DNA from: Nocardia nova SH22a
GTDB taxonomy: Bacteria > Actinomycetota > Actinomycetes > Mycobacteriales > Mycobacteriaceae
NCBI RefSeq assembly: GCF_000523235.1
Contig: NZ_CP006850.1
Span: 2,232,001-2,296,000, forward strand
DNA: 64,000 bases
Reading direction: 5' to 3'
The first letter of the stretch is position 1. Each line of letters starts with the position of its first letter. The notes below the pieces were generated by a model. That model did not search any database. It was not told the DNA's origin and saw only the letters and a program-made list of their open reading frames with translations. Positions 7,802-17,081 of this stretch are shown piece by piece. Position numbers and translations under genes: made by a program.

Positions 7802-8254
7802 ATGACCACCGACAACAAGACGATCGTTCAGGCGGCGTGGCGGGCGTTCGCCAGTCATGATGCGGAGCGGATCGGCGCGTGCTTCACACCTGATGCCGAA
7901 TGGCTGGCTCCGGCGGGGAATGCGACTGCGGTTGCGCTCGATGCGCCCAGTCATATGGTCGGGCGGCAGGCCATTACGCACTTTCTCGCGAACGAGTTCT
8001 CGCGGCTGTTCGTCAGTGATGTTGCCGTGGAGTTCAACGGGTTCTACGCGGAGGGGGATCGGGTGATCGTCGAGGAGACGATGAGTGCGACGCTGGCGAA
8101 CGGGAACACCTACCGCAACGACTACTGCTTCGTGTTCGAGTTGCGGGATGGTTTGATCCATCGGGTGCGTGAATACATGGACACCGCGCGTGGTCATCGT
8201 GACGTCTTCGGTGGTGAGACAGCCGGTGTCATCGAGGGGGCGTCGATCGGGTGA
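7802..8254 (+). CDS. SnoaL-like / NTF2-fold protein
   Basis: 150 residues of the ketosteroid-isomerase-like fold. The typical start (TIVQAAWRAFASHDAERI, with a pocket around DAEWLAP) and end (DGLIHRVREYMDTARG) are clear. Members are small cone-shaped barrels that act as isomerases, cyclases or hydrolases, or only bind ligands; the substrate cannot be read from sequence. The ATG is preferred over an in-frame upstream start because the family alignment begins here. Monocistronic, 146 bp after the tRNA. Confidence 0.8.
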   Translation: MTTDNKTIVQAAWRAFASHDAERIGACFTPDAEWLAPAGNATAVALDAPSHMVGRQAITHFLANEFSRLFVSDVAVEFNGFYAEGDRVIVEETMSATLANGNTYRNDYCFVFELRDGLIHRVREYMDTARGHRDVFGGETAGVIEGASIG

Positions 8255-8541
8255 GGAATGGCCGCCTGCGTTCGCAACGCAGTGGATCGCCGTCTGCGGG
8301 ACTCTCCATCGGGGCGATGGAATCGATTGTTCGGCAGGAGATCCGAGTTATCGCGGGGTTGGTAGTGTGGATTCGGTCTCGGCCGCACCGATGAATTCTG
8401 TGTGGGCCCGCCGTCGATATCCCTGAACACACCGGAAGCGGTGAGCCTGTGCTGAGACGATCTCAGCTCGGGAGGAACCAGGGAGGCAATGATGAGCGTC
8501 GGCGAATTCGGGCCGAAACGAGCGAGTGAGCGGGGGATCCG

Positions 8542-9771
8542 GTGAGTGACGTCAGGGTGCTGGTGGCGGGGGCGAGTATCGCGGGGCCAGCGCTGGCTCA
8601 TTGGCTTCGCCGTCGCGGAGCCGAGGTGACCGTGGTCGAGCGGGCGCCCGAGCTGCGGCCCGGTGGGCAGGCGGTGGACGCGCGCGGGGTGACCAAGGAG
8701 GTCATCGGGCGAATGGGGCTGGACGCCGCGGTGCGCGCGGCCCGCACCGAGACCGCGGGCGCCTACACCGTGGACCAGGACGGGACTGTGCTGCAGACCT
8801 TCCGCGCGGACGACGACGGTGGCGACGGACTCATCGCGGAGATCGAGATTCTGCGCGGCGACCTGTCCCGGGTCCTCTACGACGACACCCGCGACGGCGT
8901 CGAGTACATCTTCGGTGACCGGATCGCCGAACTCACCCAGGACGCGGACGGCGTCGATGTGACCTTCGCGGGCGGTGATCGGCGGCGGTTCGACCTGGTG
9001 ATCGGGGCGGACGGGCTGCACTCGGCGCTGCGCGCGCTGGTCTTCGGGCCGCGCGAGCGGTTCCTCCGCCATCTCGGGCTCGTGCTGGCTTTCTACACCG
9101 TGCCCAACGAGTTCGAACTCGGCCGCTGGGCGATCGACTGTCAGGATTCCGGGCGCACCGCGGGCCTGCGACCCATCCCGGACGCGACCCACGCGATGGC
9201 CATGTTCTCCTTTCCCGCAACGGATTTCGATGTCGACTATCGCGACATCGAGGCCCAGAAGCGTCTGCTGCGCGACCGGATGGACGGTATGGGCTGGCTG
9301 ACCCCGCGCATCCTCGCGCACCTGGACGACACTCCGGACTTCTATTTCGACCAGGTCGCCCAGGTCGTGATGGACCGCTGGTCGGACGGGCGGGTAGCGC
9401 TGCTCGGTGATGCCGCGTGCAGTCCGTCGCCGATGTCCGGACAGGGCACCGGCCTCGCGCTGATCGGCGCCTACGTGCTGGCCGGAGAGCTGGCGGCCGC
9501 CGGATGGGATCCGGCGGCCGGATTCGCCCGCTACGAGGAGCGGATGCGCCCGTTCGTGGAGGCCAACCAGGAGATCGGCCGGTTGCACGTGCGCAGCCTC
9601 GGTATCTACGGGACGGACGAGCCGAGCCCCGATTTCGAGAGTGAGTGGTTCGCCGAACTGGTCGATCGCGCGCTCAACGGCGTCGAACTACCCGACTATG
9701 CCGGAGTCCCGGATGCCGGAACGTCGACCGGGCGACCGATCGCCACGTCGAGCACCCACACCACCCCGTAA
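8542..9771 (+). CDS. FAD-dependent monooxygenase (PHBH/UbiH family)
   Basis: 409 residues from a GTG. The N-terminal Rossmann dinucleotide motif (VAGASIAGPALA) is followed by the ERAPELRPGG segment, the GADGLHS motif (about residue 155) and the second FAD motif LLGDAACSPSPMSGQG (about residue 287), the three fingerprints of group A flavin hydroxylases. It would hydroxylate an aromatic or polyketide-like substrate with NAD(P)H and O2. The 287-bp gap upstream shows no gene. Its 3' end overlaps the convergent VOC gene by 76 bp. Confidence 0.87.
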   Translation: MSDVRVLVAGASIAGPALAHWLRRRGAEVTVVERAPELRPGGQAVDARGVTKEVIGRMGLDAAVRAARTETAGAYTVDQDGTVLQTFRADDDGGDGLIAEIEILRGDLSRVLYDDTRDGVEYIFGDRIAELTQDADGVDVTFAGGDRRRFDLVIGADGLHSALRALVFGPRERFLRHLGLVLAFYTVPNEFELGRWAIDCQDSGRTAGLRPIPDATHAMAMFSFPATDFDVDYRDIEAQKRLLRDRMDGMGWLTPRILAHLDDTPDFYFDQVAQVVMDRWSDGRVALLGDAACSPSPMSGQGTGLALIGAYVLAGELAAAGWDPAAGFARYEERMRPFVEANQEIGRLHVRSLGIYGTDEPSPDFESEWFAELVDRALNGVELPDYAGVPDAGTSTGRPIATSSTHTTP

Positions 9772-10145
9772 GGATCACGCAACATCCCATAGGCCGGTGC
9801 CCAGCCCGCGGGACCGAGCGGAACCACCACCGCCGATCCCGCGGACAACTTCTCCCAGCAACCGGTGATCTCCTCGACGGTCTCGCCGCGGACGGACACG
9901 AAGAACGAATTGTCGCCCCGCGCGTGGGGCACGGTCGGCGGCACGTCGTAGGCCATGACGTGAAAACCGTTGGGGGCGAGGACCTGACCCCAGGTCACCT
10001 GGTCGGCGGTGGCCTCGTCCTGGACGTTTCCGGCGTCCCGGTAGGTGACGGCGGTGAGGTCGCCGCCGAAGACGGACCGGTAGAACTCCAGGGCCGCGCG
10101 GGCCTCACCACGGAAGTTCAGGTGGGTCGTGGTCGTGACGGACAC
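9696..10145 (-). CDS. VOC family protein (PhnB/glyoxalase-like)
   Basis: 149 residues from a GTG with AAGGAG 6 nt upstream. It matches the PhnB type: LNFRGEARAALEFYRSVFGG near the start, NGFHVMAYD in the middle, and YGMLRDPYGVVWVLDV near the end. These are metal-binding vicinal-oxygen-chelate folds of mostly unknown substrate. The last 25 codons overlap the 3' end of the FAD monooxygenase gene on the other strand. Confidence 0.82.
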   Translation of the reverse strand: MSVTTTTHLNFRGEARAALEFYRSVFGGDLTAVTYRDAGNVQDEATADQVTWGQVLAPNGFHVMAYDVPPTVPHARGDNSFFVSVRGETVEEITGCWEKLSAGSAVVVPLGPAGWAPAYGMLRDPYGVVWVLDVAIGRPVDVPASGTPA

Positions 10146-10245
10146 GGTTGCTCCTTGCTGTCGAATTCGTGTGCCTGACACGAACTACGGTCGCAGCGGA
10201 GGCGGACAGATCACGTCCTCGTTCCGGCGGAATCCGGTACGAGAT

Positions 10246-11247
10246 TCACGTCCGGTCCAGCACGAGGTCCGACAGCCGCACCGCGTAGAGCGCGACCAGG
10301 ACCGCTTCGTCGTGACCGGGTCCGCTGGGCGGCAACTCGGCGCGCAGCGATTCGGCCTCGTCCATCAGATCGAGCAGGGCCGCGCGCAACGCCTCGGGAC
10401 GCGGTGTGGTGGCGAGGGTCAGGTTGCTGTGCCGCCAGCGGTAGTCGTCGATCAGGCGGGCCAAGCGCTCGGCCTCGACGACGTGATGGAATCGCACCAG
10501 CTGCGAATGCGAATCCAGGGCGGTGAGCAGCTGTTCCACCTCGGCCAGCCGATCCGCGGCGCCCACCCGCCCGGCGCTGTAGGCGATCTCGCCGGAGTGG
10601 TGGATGGCATGCGCGCACGCCTGCGGCAGCGCCCACGGCAGCGACAGCCGCGCCTCGGATTCCGTTTCCGGCCCCGGCCAATACGGTCCGGGGCCGGTGT
10701 CTATACCGAACAGCACCGCATAGGGATAGCCCGCCAGATGCAGGGGCTCGTTGTCGAGCCACTGCGGCTGCTGCGCCACATGGTCGAGCATGCGGCGGCG
10801 CAGCCGGACCATCGTTGCCAGCACCCGGTAGCGGTCGGGTCGTGACCAGCGGAAGCCATTGTCGGACAACCGCTGTCGCACCGTATCGGTGAGTTCCTTC
10901 CATCCGGGACCGTCGGTGCATGCGGCGATCCGCACGGAGTAGCCGTTGCCGAACAGATGCCGCAACAGCAGGCATTCCTCCTCGGCGAGCGGTTCGGGAC
11001 CCTCGGGCAGGAGTACGGCGCGCAGCGATGTCGGACCGACGAACTCGTCACTACCCGCGTGCAGCGTGATGCGCCCCCGGATCGCGAAATCCGACAGTTG
11101 CGCGGCGACGATACGGCCGTAGCGGGCGGCCCCCTGGTCCGCCATGGTCGGTGCGAGCAGCATCCCGGCCTGCAGCACGGTCATCCGCGTCGAGAGCTGT
11201 TCGAACGCGGCCATCATCGGGCCCGGTTCCGGAGGTATGCCCACCAC
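10246..11247 (-). CDS. Hypothetical protein, unrecognised
   Basis: 333 residues from a GTG with AAGGTGAG just upstream. No membrane helix or signal peptide. It is rich in Leu, Ala and Arg, and a regular helical C-terminal half runs from AEVEQLLTALDSHSQL through RLARLIDDYRWRH to the end. The segment GRITLHAGSDEF followed by EECLLLRHLFG could be a small winged-helix-like domain. I know no family. Codon use matches its neighbours. It is transcribed away from the acyl-CoA ligase gene region and toward the VOC gene. Confidence 0.6.
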   Translation of the reverse strand: MVGIPPEPGPMMAAFEQLSTRMTVLQAGMLLAPTMADQGAARYGRIVAAQLSDFAIRGRITLHAGSDEFVGPTSLRAVLLPEGPEPLAEEECLLLRHLFGNGYSVRIAACTDGPGWKELTDTVRQRLSDNGFRWSRPDRYRVLATMVRLRRRMLDHVAQQPQWLDNEPLHLAGYPYAVLFGIDTGPGPYWPGPETESEARLSLPWALPQACAHAIHHSGEIAYSAGRVGAADRLAEVEQLLTALDSHSQLVRFHHVVEAERLARLIDDYRWRHSNLTLATTPRPEALRAALLDLMDEAESLRAELPPSGPGHDEAVLVALYAVRLSDLVLDRT

Positions 11248-11346
11248 TCACCTTGTGACGCAGGATGATCAGGTCCGCCACAGTGTAGATCCCGGCACGC
11301 CACCAAGCGCCCGATTGGTATTACGATCGAATTGCGCGTCGCGGCA

Positions 11347-13011
11347 TCAGTCCGGGCGGATCTGCCCGCGGATCAGCTTACCGGTGACATTGCGCGGCAG
11401 CGGTTCGGTGGTGAGCCGCCACCGTTCGGGCACCTTGAAGTACGACAGCCGCTCGCGGGCGAAGGCGCCGAGATCGTCCTCCGACACCGCGGACCCGGGC
11501 ACGACCACGACGACGGCGGCCACCCGCTGCCCCAGATCCGGATCGGATTCGCCCATCACCGCGCATTCGACCACATCCGGATGTTCGTCGAGGCACTGCT
11601 CGATCTCGACCGGATAGATGTTCTCGCCACCGCGCAGGATCAGATCGGAGCGGCGGCCGGTCAGACGCAGGCGCCCGGCCTCCATGACACCGAAATCACC
11701 GGTGCGCAACCAGCGTTCGCTGTCGATCGCCGTCGCCGTCGCCTCCGGATTGCGCCAGTAGCTGAGCATCACGAACGGACTGCGGACAAAAACCTCACCC
11801 TCGACGCCCTCGGGCAGCGGGTTGCCGTCGGGGTCGCGGATCTCCAGTGCGACGCTGATGATCGGTCGACCCAGCGTTCCGGGCGCCTCGGCGAGGTCGG
11901 CGGGGGTCGCCACCGCGACGGCGGTGCTGCACTCGGTGAGCCCGTAGCTGTCGACCAGGGCGTCGGCGGCGAAGGGAACCTCCTCCCGCAGGCGCTGTTT
12001 GAACGCGGGGGACGAGGGCGCGGACGCGAGGGCGAAGGCGGTCAGCGAGGACGTGTCGTAGCGGCCGATATCGCCGTGTTCGAGCAGCCGGGATGCCATG
12101 GTGGGCACCGCACCCCAGTTGGTGACCCGCTCACGCTCGATCAGGCTCAGGATGCGGTCGGCGTCGAATCCGCCCTGCGGCATGATCACCGCGCTGCCGG
12201 TCGCGATCCGCGGAACCACCAGATTGTGCAGGCTGGCGATGTGGAACAGGGGAGAGGTGAGCAGGCAGCGCAGATCCAGTGCGGCGCCCGGTGTCACGGT
12301 GGTTCCGGTGAAGGCCGCGGCCAGCGCGTCGGTGTATTCGAAGTATCCGGTGACGGCCAGCAGATTGCGCTGGGAATGCAACGCCGCCTTGGGTTTTCCA
12401 CTCGTTCCACTGGTGAACAGGATCACCGACGGATCGTCCTCCGCGACGTCGGGCACGCTGAGTTCGGCACCGGCGTGCGTGGCGATCAGGCGGGGGAGGT
12501 CCTGCTCCATCGTGAGAACCGGTGCGGGGGAATCGATCTCGGCCAGCAGGGCCGCCCGCTTGGCGTCCGCGACCACGACGGCGGGTTCGGTCAGCCGGAG
12601 TCCGTAGTCGATTTCGCGGGGCACCCACCAGCCGTTGAGGCCCACCGCGATGGCGCCCAGGGACTGCGCCGCCCAGAAGGCGATCACCCATTCGACCGTG
12701 TTGGCGGCGAGAATCGCGACCCGGTCACCGCGCCCGACGCCGTACTCCGCGCGCAGTGCGGCCGCGAGAGCCGCTGCGGCACCGGCATGTTCGCGGAAGG
12801 ACAGCCGCCGATCCTCGGTGACGAGATAGTCCCGATCACCGAAGGCCACCGACTCGGCGAGCAGTTCGGCCACCGCCCGCCGCCGATGCCGCAGCACCGG
12901 CATCCGGGCGCCGAGCACCTCCTCCTCGACGAGTTCGAACCGGCCACCGGGCCCGGTCAAACCGTGCACCACGGCGGCGAGGTCGATGCGGGGTTCGGAG
13001 GGTGCGGTCAT
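11347..13011 (-). CDS. Class I adenylate-forming acyl-CoA synthetase (FadD-like)
   Basis: 554 residues. The AMP-binding signature [11 protein letters not shown] lies near residue 195, the YGLTE motif near 350 and the [18 protein letters not shown] hinge near 440-460, with a C-terminal Lys in GKLIRGQ. It activates a carboxylic acid as acyl-AMP and transfers it to CoA. The ATG has AAGGA upstream; longer in-frame starts are not supported. It lies in a small block with an IclR regulator and an SDR, which suggests a carboxylate or steroid-fragment degradation module. The substrate is unknown. Confidence 0.87.
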   Translation of the reverse strand: MTAPSEPRIDLAAVVHGLTGPGGRFELVEEEVLGARMPVLRHRRRAVAELLAESVAFGDRDYLVTEDRRLSFREHAGAAAALAAALRAEYGVGRGDRVAILAANTVEWVIAFWAAQSLGAIAVGLNGWWVPREIDYGLRLTEPAVVVADAKRAALLAEIDSPAPVLTMEQDLPRLIATHAGAELSVPDVAEDDPSVILFTSGTSGKPKAALHSQRNLLAVTGYFEYTDALAAAFTGTTVTPGAALDLRCLLTSPLFHIASLHNLVVPRIATGSAVIMPQGGFDADRILSLIERERVTNWGAVPTMASRLLEHGDIGRYDTSSLTAFALASAPSSPAFKQRLREEVPFAADALVDSYGLTECSTAVAVATPADLAEAPGTLGRPIISVALEIRDPDGNPLPEGVEGEVFVRSPFVMLSYWRNPEATATAIDSERWLRTGDFGVMEAGRLRLTGRRSDLILRGGENIYPVEIEQCLDEHPDVVECAVMGESDPDLGQRVAAVVVVVPGSAVSEDDLGAFARERLSYFKVPERWRLTTEPLPRNVTGKLIRGQIRPD

Positions 13012-13212
13012 CGGCAGTCCTTCGGTGCGGGGCGTCACAACCTCCGCACTGTGGCACGGACCACCGCGGTGTTCGCCGGGCTTTCCGCTCAGCGAGACGC
13101 GGGGCCGAGATGTCCCGGCCGGCGGTGGCCTGCTCGACCGCCTTGTCCGGGCACTGACCGCCACGCATGGGCCGGGCATGCCGTCCCATGCGGTGACGCG
13201 GACGCCGGACTG

Positions 13213-14064
13213 TCAGGCCGAACGCGGCGATGAGCGGACCGGCCCGGTGACGTGCCCGCGCGGCGCCGCCCCCGGCCGGTTGCTCACCTCGGGGAACAAC
13301 GCGCGTGAGGTGCGCGCGGCCGCATCCGCCACCAGCGGAGCGAGCCGTTCCATCGCGGCGAAACTCGTTTCCCCGCACAGGCATATCGCCGCGACCGGCC
13401 CCTGCGGACCGCGCACGGCGGCGGCCACACTCGGCAGCATCCGGCCGACCATGATGTTGGTCCACTCACCGCGATCGAAGGACAGCCCGCGATTGCGGCG
13501 GATCCGATTCAGCTCCTGATACAGGCCGGGCAGATCCCAGCCCCGCGCGGTCGCCGGTTCGGCCAGCCGCCGCCCGAGCATCGACTCGACCTCCTCCGGC
13601 GGTAGCCAGGCCAGCATCGCCCGGCCGCCGGTGGTGAGATGGGCGAGATTGCGCCGCCCCACCCGGGACTCGAGCGTGCGGGCGAACGGACCGCCGAGTT
13701 TGTCCAGGAAGATCTCGTCGGCGCCCTCGAGCGCCGCCAGATGCACCACCATGCCGGTACGCAACTGCAGGTCGTGCAGGTAGTCGGCGGCCGCCTCACG
13801 GATCTCGCCGTGCCGTCCGTCGTAGCCGCCCAGTCCCAGCGAGCGGCGGCCCAGGCAGTATCCCGACGGGGTGTGCTCGAGCCAGTGCAGTTTCACCAGC
13901 TGTTCCAGGATCCGGTGCGCGGTCGAACGCGGCAGTCCGCTGTGGGTGCAGATCTCGACCAGGCTCAGCCGCGTCGATCGGTGCTCGAACATGTCGAGGA
14001 TGAGCGTCATCCGCTCCACCATCGATGGCGGTAAGGGCCGGGGAGCTGAGGTGGCCAGTGGCAT
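13213..14064 (-). CDS. IclR family transcriptional regulator
   Basis: 283 residues: an N-terminal winged helix (residues about 15-75, with LVEICTHSGLPRSTAHRILEQL) and a C-terminal IclR effector domain (about 85-255) including MVVHLAALEG, LTTGGRAMLAW and the PQGPVAAICLCG core. The final 25 residues are a disordered tail. It lies between the acyl-CoA synthetase (same strand) and the SDR (divergent), so it probably controls both in response to a carboxylic acid. The ATG start is the first sensible one. Confidence 0.86.
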   Translation of the reverse strand: MPLATSAPRPLPPSMVERMTLILDMFEHRSTRLSLVEICTHSGLPRSTAHRILEQLVKLHWLEHTPSGYCLGRRSLGLGGYDGRHGEIREAAADYLHDLQLRTGMVVHLAALEGADEIFLDKLGGPFARTLESRVGRRNLAHLTTGGRAMLAWLPPEEVESMLGRRLAEPATARGWDLPGLYQELNRIRRNRGLSFDRGEWTNIMVGRMLPSVAAAVRGPQGPVAAICLCGETSFAAMERLAPLVADAAARTSRALFPEVSNRPGAAPRGHVTGPVRSSPRSA

Positions 14065-14205
14065 CGATGCCTCCGAAATCAGGACAGAACCGGAATTGCA
14101 GCCCCGAGTGTAGTGACGGCAGACACATCACGCGCGGGCGGGCGATGATCGGCCACAGCCGCCGCCGGGTGCCGTCCGGCGCGACGAACGGCACACGGTG
14201 TCCGG

Positions 14206-14220
14206 TTCCGCTGACCGGAA
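14206..14220. promoter_or_regulatory. Inverted repeat TTCCG-N5-CGGAA in the IclR/SDR divergent region
   Basis: Five-base arms around a 5-bp spacer, about 65 bp before the SDR start and 140 bp before the IclR start. IclR regulators often bind such TTCCG-like repeats in a divergent promoter, so this is a candidate operator. The arms are short in a GC-rich background. Confidence 0.3.
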
Positions 14221-14285
14221 TGCCTGCTCTCGCGGTGCGCCCGGACTGTCACGGTGGGGCGGTCGGCCAGCGGAAAGGAGCGATT

Positions 14286-15029
14286 GTGCGGCTCGAAGGA
14301 AAGGTTGCGATCGTCACGGGCGGCGCGGGCGGTATCGGCCGCGGCATCGTGCGGGCCTTCGCCAAGGAGGGCGCGCGGATCCTGTTCGTCGACATCGACG
14401 ACGAACCCGGCCGCGAACTCGAACGTGAGCTGGGCGGGGCCGGTTCGTATCTGCGCGCCGACATCTCGGTCGAATCCAGTGCCGCCGAGATCGTGGCGAC
14501 CGCGGTCGAACGGTTCGGCACGGTGCACGTCCTGGTCAACAACGCGCACGCCTCCCAGCAGGCGCCACTGCTCGAGACCACGCAGGAGATGTTCGATCTG
14601 TCCTTCGGGACGGGGTTCTATCCGACCTTCCGATTGATGCGTGCCTGCTATCCCTATCTGGCGACCAATCGTGGTTCGGTGATCAATTTCGCCTCCGGCG
14701 CCGGAATCGACGGCCAGGTGCGGCAGGGCTCGTATGCGGCGGCCAAGGAGGCCATCCGCGCCGTCAGCCGGGTGGCCGCCAACGAGTGGGCGGCACAGGA
14801 CGTCAACGTCAACGTGATCTCGCCGCTGGCCCTGACCGAGGGCGTCGCGGCCTACATCGACGCCAATCCGGGCGTGGAGAAGGCCATGCTGGCCCGCACG
14901 CCGCTGCATCGCTTCGGCGATCCGGAAACCGATATCGGCCGGGTGGCGGTGTTCCTGGCCAGCGAGGACGCCCGCTACATGACCGGCCAGACGCTGATGG
15001 TCGACGGCGGCTCGATCAAACTGCGCTGA
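14286..15029 (+). CDS. Short-chain dehydrogenase/reductase
   Basis: 247 residues from a GTG with AAAGGAG upstream. A classical SDR: TGGAGGIG cofactor motif (residues about 12-19), NNAH in place of the usual NNAG, a catalytic Ser in INFASG and Tyr-x3-Lys (SYAAAKEA, about 155-162), then the TLMVDGGS ending. FVDIDD after strand 2 suggests NAD(H) preference. Transcribed divergently from the IclR gene and probably part of its regulon. Confidence 0.87.
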   Translation: MRLEGKVAIVTGGAGGIGRGIVRAFAKEGARILFVDIDDEPGRELERELGGAGSYLRADISVESSAAEIVATAVERFGTVHVLVNNAHASQQAPLLETTQEMFDLSFGTGFYPTFRLMRACYPYLATNRGSVINFASGAGIDGQVRQGSYAAAKEAIRAVSRVAANEWAAQDVNVNVISPLALTEGVAAYIDANPGVEKAMLARTPLHRFGDPETDIGRVAVFLASEDARYMTGQTLMVDGGSIKLR

Positions 15030-15039
15030 GCGCGGTCGA

Positions 15040-16134
15040 TCAGGACGATCCGCGCCGCATCGCCGCGGCGACGGCGGCGAAACCGTGGTCGAGCATGTCG
15101 ATCTCGTAGTCGCGCACCGCTTCTCGCAACGATCCGGTGCGCGCGGTGATCGCCCGGTACAGCGCGGCGGCGTCGCGCAGTGCCACACCGGCGCTCGTTC
15201 CGGCCGGGATCATCGTGTGGATGGCGTCACCCACCAGGGTGACCGGCCCGGTTACCCAGTGCGGCAACGGATTCGCGGTGCGGATCGTGGTCGCCGCCAC
15301 GCTGCGGGGATCGGCCCGGCCGATGATCGCGGCGATGTCCGGATGCCAGTCCGCGACCATCTTCCCGGCGACCTCGAGCAGACTCGCGCTGTCGGCCCCG
15401 GTGGGGTCGATCGGGAACATCGCCTTCGGTGCGACGACCACCCACATGACGTAATCGTCACCGCCGGAACGGAATCGGTGCGCGGCGAGGGGGACGAACC
15501 GGCCGTCGTCGCCGACGATGGTGGTGAAACTGTCCATCGCCGCGGGCGGCATGAGCGCGCGCACCTCGGCGGTGAGCGGTGTCTTGCCGTAGATCTCCGA
15601 CTGGCCGGTCTCGATCACCTCGGCGTGCGGGAGCAGTTGTGCCCGGACGCGGGAGTGGGTCCCGTCGGCGGCGACCAGCAGATCCGCCTCGGTGACCGTG
15701 CCGTCGGAGAATCGGGCCCGCACCCGGCCGTCATCGAGCAGATCGAAACGCTCGAATGCCGCCCCGTAGTGAACATCTATGCCGGACAGCATGATTCGGC
15801 GCAACGTCTCGCGATCGACGGTCAGGTGCCTGCCGGTGCGCTCCGCGTCCGGCGAATCCGGCACGAGGATCTCGTGCACGATCCGCAACTGCGGATCGAG
15901 CACGCGGACACCGGAACCACGCTTGCCGGAGGTGGCGAGCGCCTCGTCGTAGAGCCGCGACGGCAGGCACTCGCGTAAGGCGAGATCGCCTTCCGGTTCG
16001 AGATGGATGCGATACCCCTGGCCCCGCCGGCCGGCGGGTTCCCGTTCGAACAACGTCACGTCGAATCCGGCTTGTCGCAGGCCCTGGGTCAACAGCGAAC
16101 CGGCCAGACCGGCGCCGACTACTACAATGTTCAT
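15040..16134 (-). CDS. FAD-dependent monooxygenase/oxidoreductase
   Basis: 364 residues. VVVGAGLAGSLL at the N-terminus, a GRHLTVDRETLRRIM segment near 110, AADGTHSRVR near 155 and VGDAIHTMIPAGTSAG near 290 give the FAD-binding group A monooxygenase signature. It ends 10 bp after the convergent SDR stop. It is divergently transcribed from a MarR regulator with 51 bp between the start codons and a palindrome between them, a standard arrangement for a self-regulated oxidative detoxification gene. Substrate unknown. Confidence 0.85.
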   Translation of the reverse strand: MNIVVVGAGLAGSLLTQGLRQAGFDVTLFEREPAGRRGQGYRIHLEPEGDLALRECLPSRLYDEALATSGKRGSGVRVLDPQLRIVHEILVPDSPDAERTGRHLTVDRETLRRIMLSGIDVHYGAAFERFDLLDDGRVRARFSDGTVTEADLLVAADGTHSRVRAQLLPHAEVIETGQSEIYGKTPLTAEVRALMPPAAMDSFTTIVGDDGRFVPLAAHRFRSGGDDYVMWVVVAPKAMFPIDPTGADSASLLEVAGKMVADWHPDIAAIIGRADPRSVAATTIRTANPLPHWVTGPVTLVGDAIHTMIPAGTSAGVALRDAAALYRAITARTGSLREAVRDYEIDMLDHGFAAVAAAMRRGSS

Positions 16135-16153
16135 GTTTACAAACTATCTGAAA

Positions 16154-16166
16154 ACAGACGATCTGT
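16154..16166. promoter_or_regulatory. Palindrome ACAGA-CGA-TCTGT, probable MarR operator
   Basis: A perfect 5+5 inverted repeat centred between the divergent start codons. A CATAAT sequence at 16174-16179 lies 7 bp before the MarR GTG and would place the transcription start at the start codon, which predicts a leaderless MarR mRNA. Binding here would shut off both genes. Confidence 0.5.
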
Positions 16167-16185
16167 CATCGTTCATAATGGTGGT

Positions 16186-16623
16186 GTGCGGGAAACGACG
16201 GGAGAGCTCGGTGCTCGAATCGGCGGGCAGATGTATCTGGCGCACCGCTATGCGCGGGCCGCGACGAACGAGGCGTTGCGAGAGTTCGGTATCGAACTGC
16301 GGCATCTGGGTGTGCTGAACATGCTGGCGCAGGACGGTCCGATGAATCAGCGGACGCTGGTGGATCGGTTGCAGATGGACAAGTCGTCGATGGTGTACGT
16401 GATCGACGAACTGGAGCGCCAGGGGCTGGCCGAGCGTCGCCGCGACCCGCGGGATCGGCGCAGCTACCAGGTGTCGATCACGGGGGAGGGGCGGGATCGG
16501 GTGGCCGCGGCCGCGGCGGCGACGGAGGTGGTGATGGATCGTCTGTGCGAGCCGCTGTCCGGTCCGGAGCGCCGGCGGCTCAGTGAGCTGCTGGCCCGGT
16601 TCATCGCGCACGCGCAGGGCTGA
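16186..16623 (+). CDS. MarR family transcriptional regulator
   Basis: 145 residues from a GTG. The winged helix is clear: NQRTLVDRLQMDKSSMVYVIDELERQGLAERRRDPRDRRSYQ spans about residues 47-88, flanked by dimerisation helices. It probably represses itself and the divergent FAD oxidoreductase and is released by a small aromatic ligand. No Shine-Dalgarno is present before the GTG, in keeping with a leaderless transcript. Confidence 0.87.
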   Translation: MRETTGELGARIGGQMYLAHRYARAATNEALREFGIELRHLGVLNMLAQDGPMNQRTLVDRLQMDKSSMVYVIDELERQGLAERRRDPRDRRSYQVSITGEGRDRVAAAAAATEVVMDRLCEPLSGPERRRLSELLARFIAHAQG

Positions 16624-16645
16624 GGTCGCGGTTATTCGTGGGGGT

Positions 16646-16810
16646 ATGGGCGTGTTCGGTGAGATGTTCCCCGGCAGGAAGCTGAGCGACGAGAGCGGCG
16701 GCGACAGTGACGGTCAGCCGCATCGGCCGCGGCTGGATCTGGACCTGGACGCCGGGGTGATCCGGTTGTCCGGCTCGTCGGCGCGGTCGGAGGACGAGTC
16801 GGCCGAGTGA
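16646..16810 (+). CDS. Small acidic protein, possibly DUF6191-like
   Basis: 54 residues, starting MGVFGEMFPGRK and continuing with a Ser/Asp-rich hydrophilic stretch to LDLDAGVIRL. Small actinobacterial proteins of the DUF6191 type share the 'FPGRK...D...D-L-x-x-G-x-V-x-I' pattern. No transmembrane helix or motif. It follows MarR by 22 bp and may be cotranscribed with it. Function unknown. Confidence 0.5.
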   Translation: MGVFGEMFPGRKLSDESGGDSDGQPHRPRLDLDLDAGVIRLSGSSARSEDESAE

Positions 16811-16870
16811 GTCGGCTCGCCTGATATTTCGGTTCCGCTGGCTTCATCACGCATTTGTCGATGCTCTGAT

Positions 16871-16890
16871 CTAGCAATCTAGATTGCTAG
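16871..16890. promoter_or_regulatory. Perfect 20-bp palindrome, probable RHH operator
   Basis: CTAGCAATCT is followed directly by its own reverse complement AGATTGCTAG, with no spacer. It ends 17 bp before the GTG of the ribbon-helix-helix gene. RHH dimers bind short inverted repeats of this kind, so autoregulation is very likely. Confidence 0.65.
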
Positions 16891-16907
16891 CATGTTAGTG
16901 TGTGGGA

Positions 16908-17081
16908 GTGGCTGGTGCCGAAGTCAAGCAGTTCAACGTCTACCTCCCGGTCGAGCTGATCAAGCAGGTGAAGTACCGGGCGGTGGAATCCGAGATGTCC
17001 TTGTCGGCGCTGGTGACCGAGGCGCTGCAGGCGTATCTCGGCGCCGGCCCGTCGTCGCGTGAATCCGGGAAGGAGAAATGA
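16908..17081 (+). CDS. Ribbon-helix-helix (CopG/Arc-type) DNA-binding protein
   Basis: 57 residues from a GTG. The sequence begins with a beta strand (VKQFNVYLP) and then has two helices ([16 protein letters not shown] and [14 protein letters not shown]), the full RHH fold. It overlaps the next gene by 4 nt (ATGA). With the palindrome just upstream it is probably an autorepressor of the three-gene operon. It could be mistaken for an antitoxin, but no toxin gene follows. Confidence 0.75.
   Translation: MAGAEVKQFNVYLPVELIKQVKYRAVESEMSLSALVTEALQAYLGAGPSSRESGKEK

Noticed and set aside
11332..13233. 633-codon plus-strand frame opposite the acyl-CoA synthetase
   Set aside because: His/Arg/Gly-rich, no motifs, fully covered by a certain gene on the other strand.
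16908..17081. Antitoxin of a toxin-antitoxin pair
   Set aside because: The RHH gene is followed by a VOC protein and a methyltransferase, not by a toxin-sized nuclease or kinase gene.
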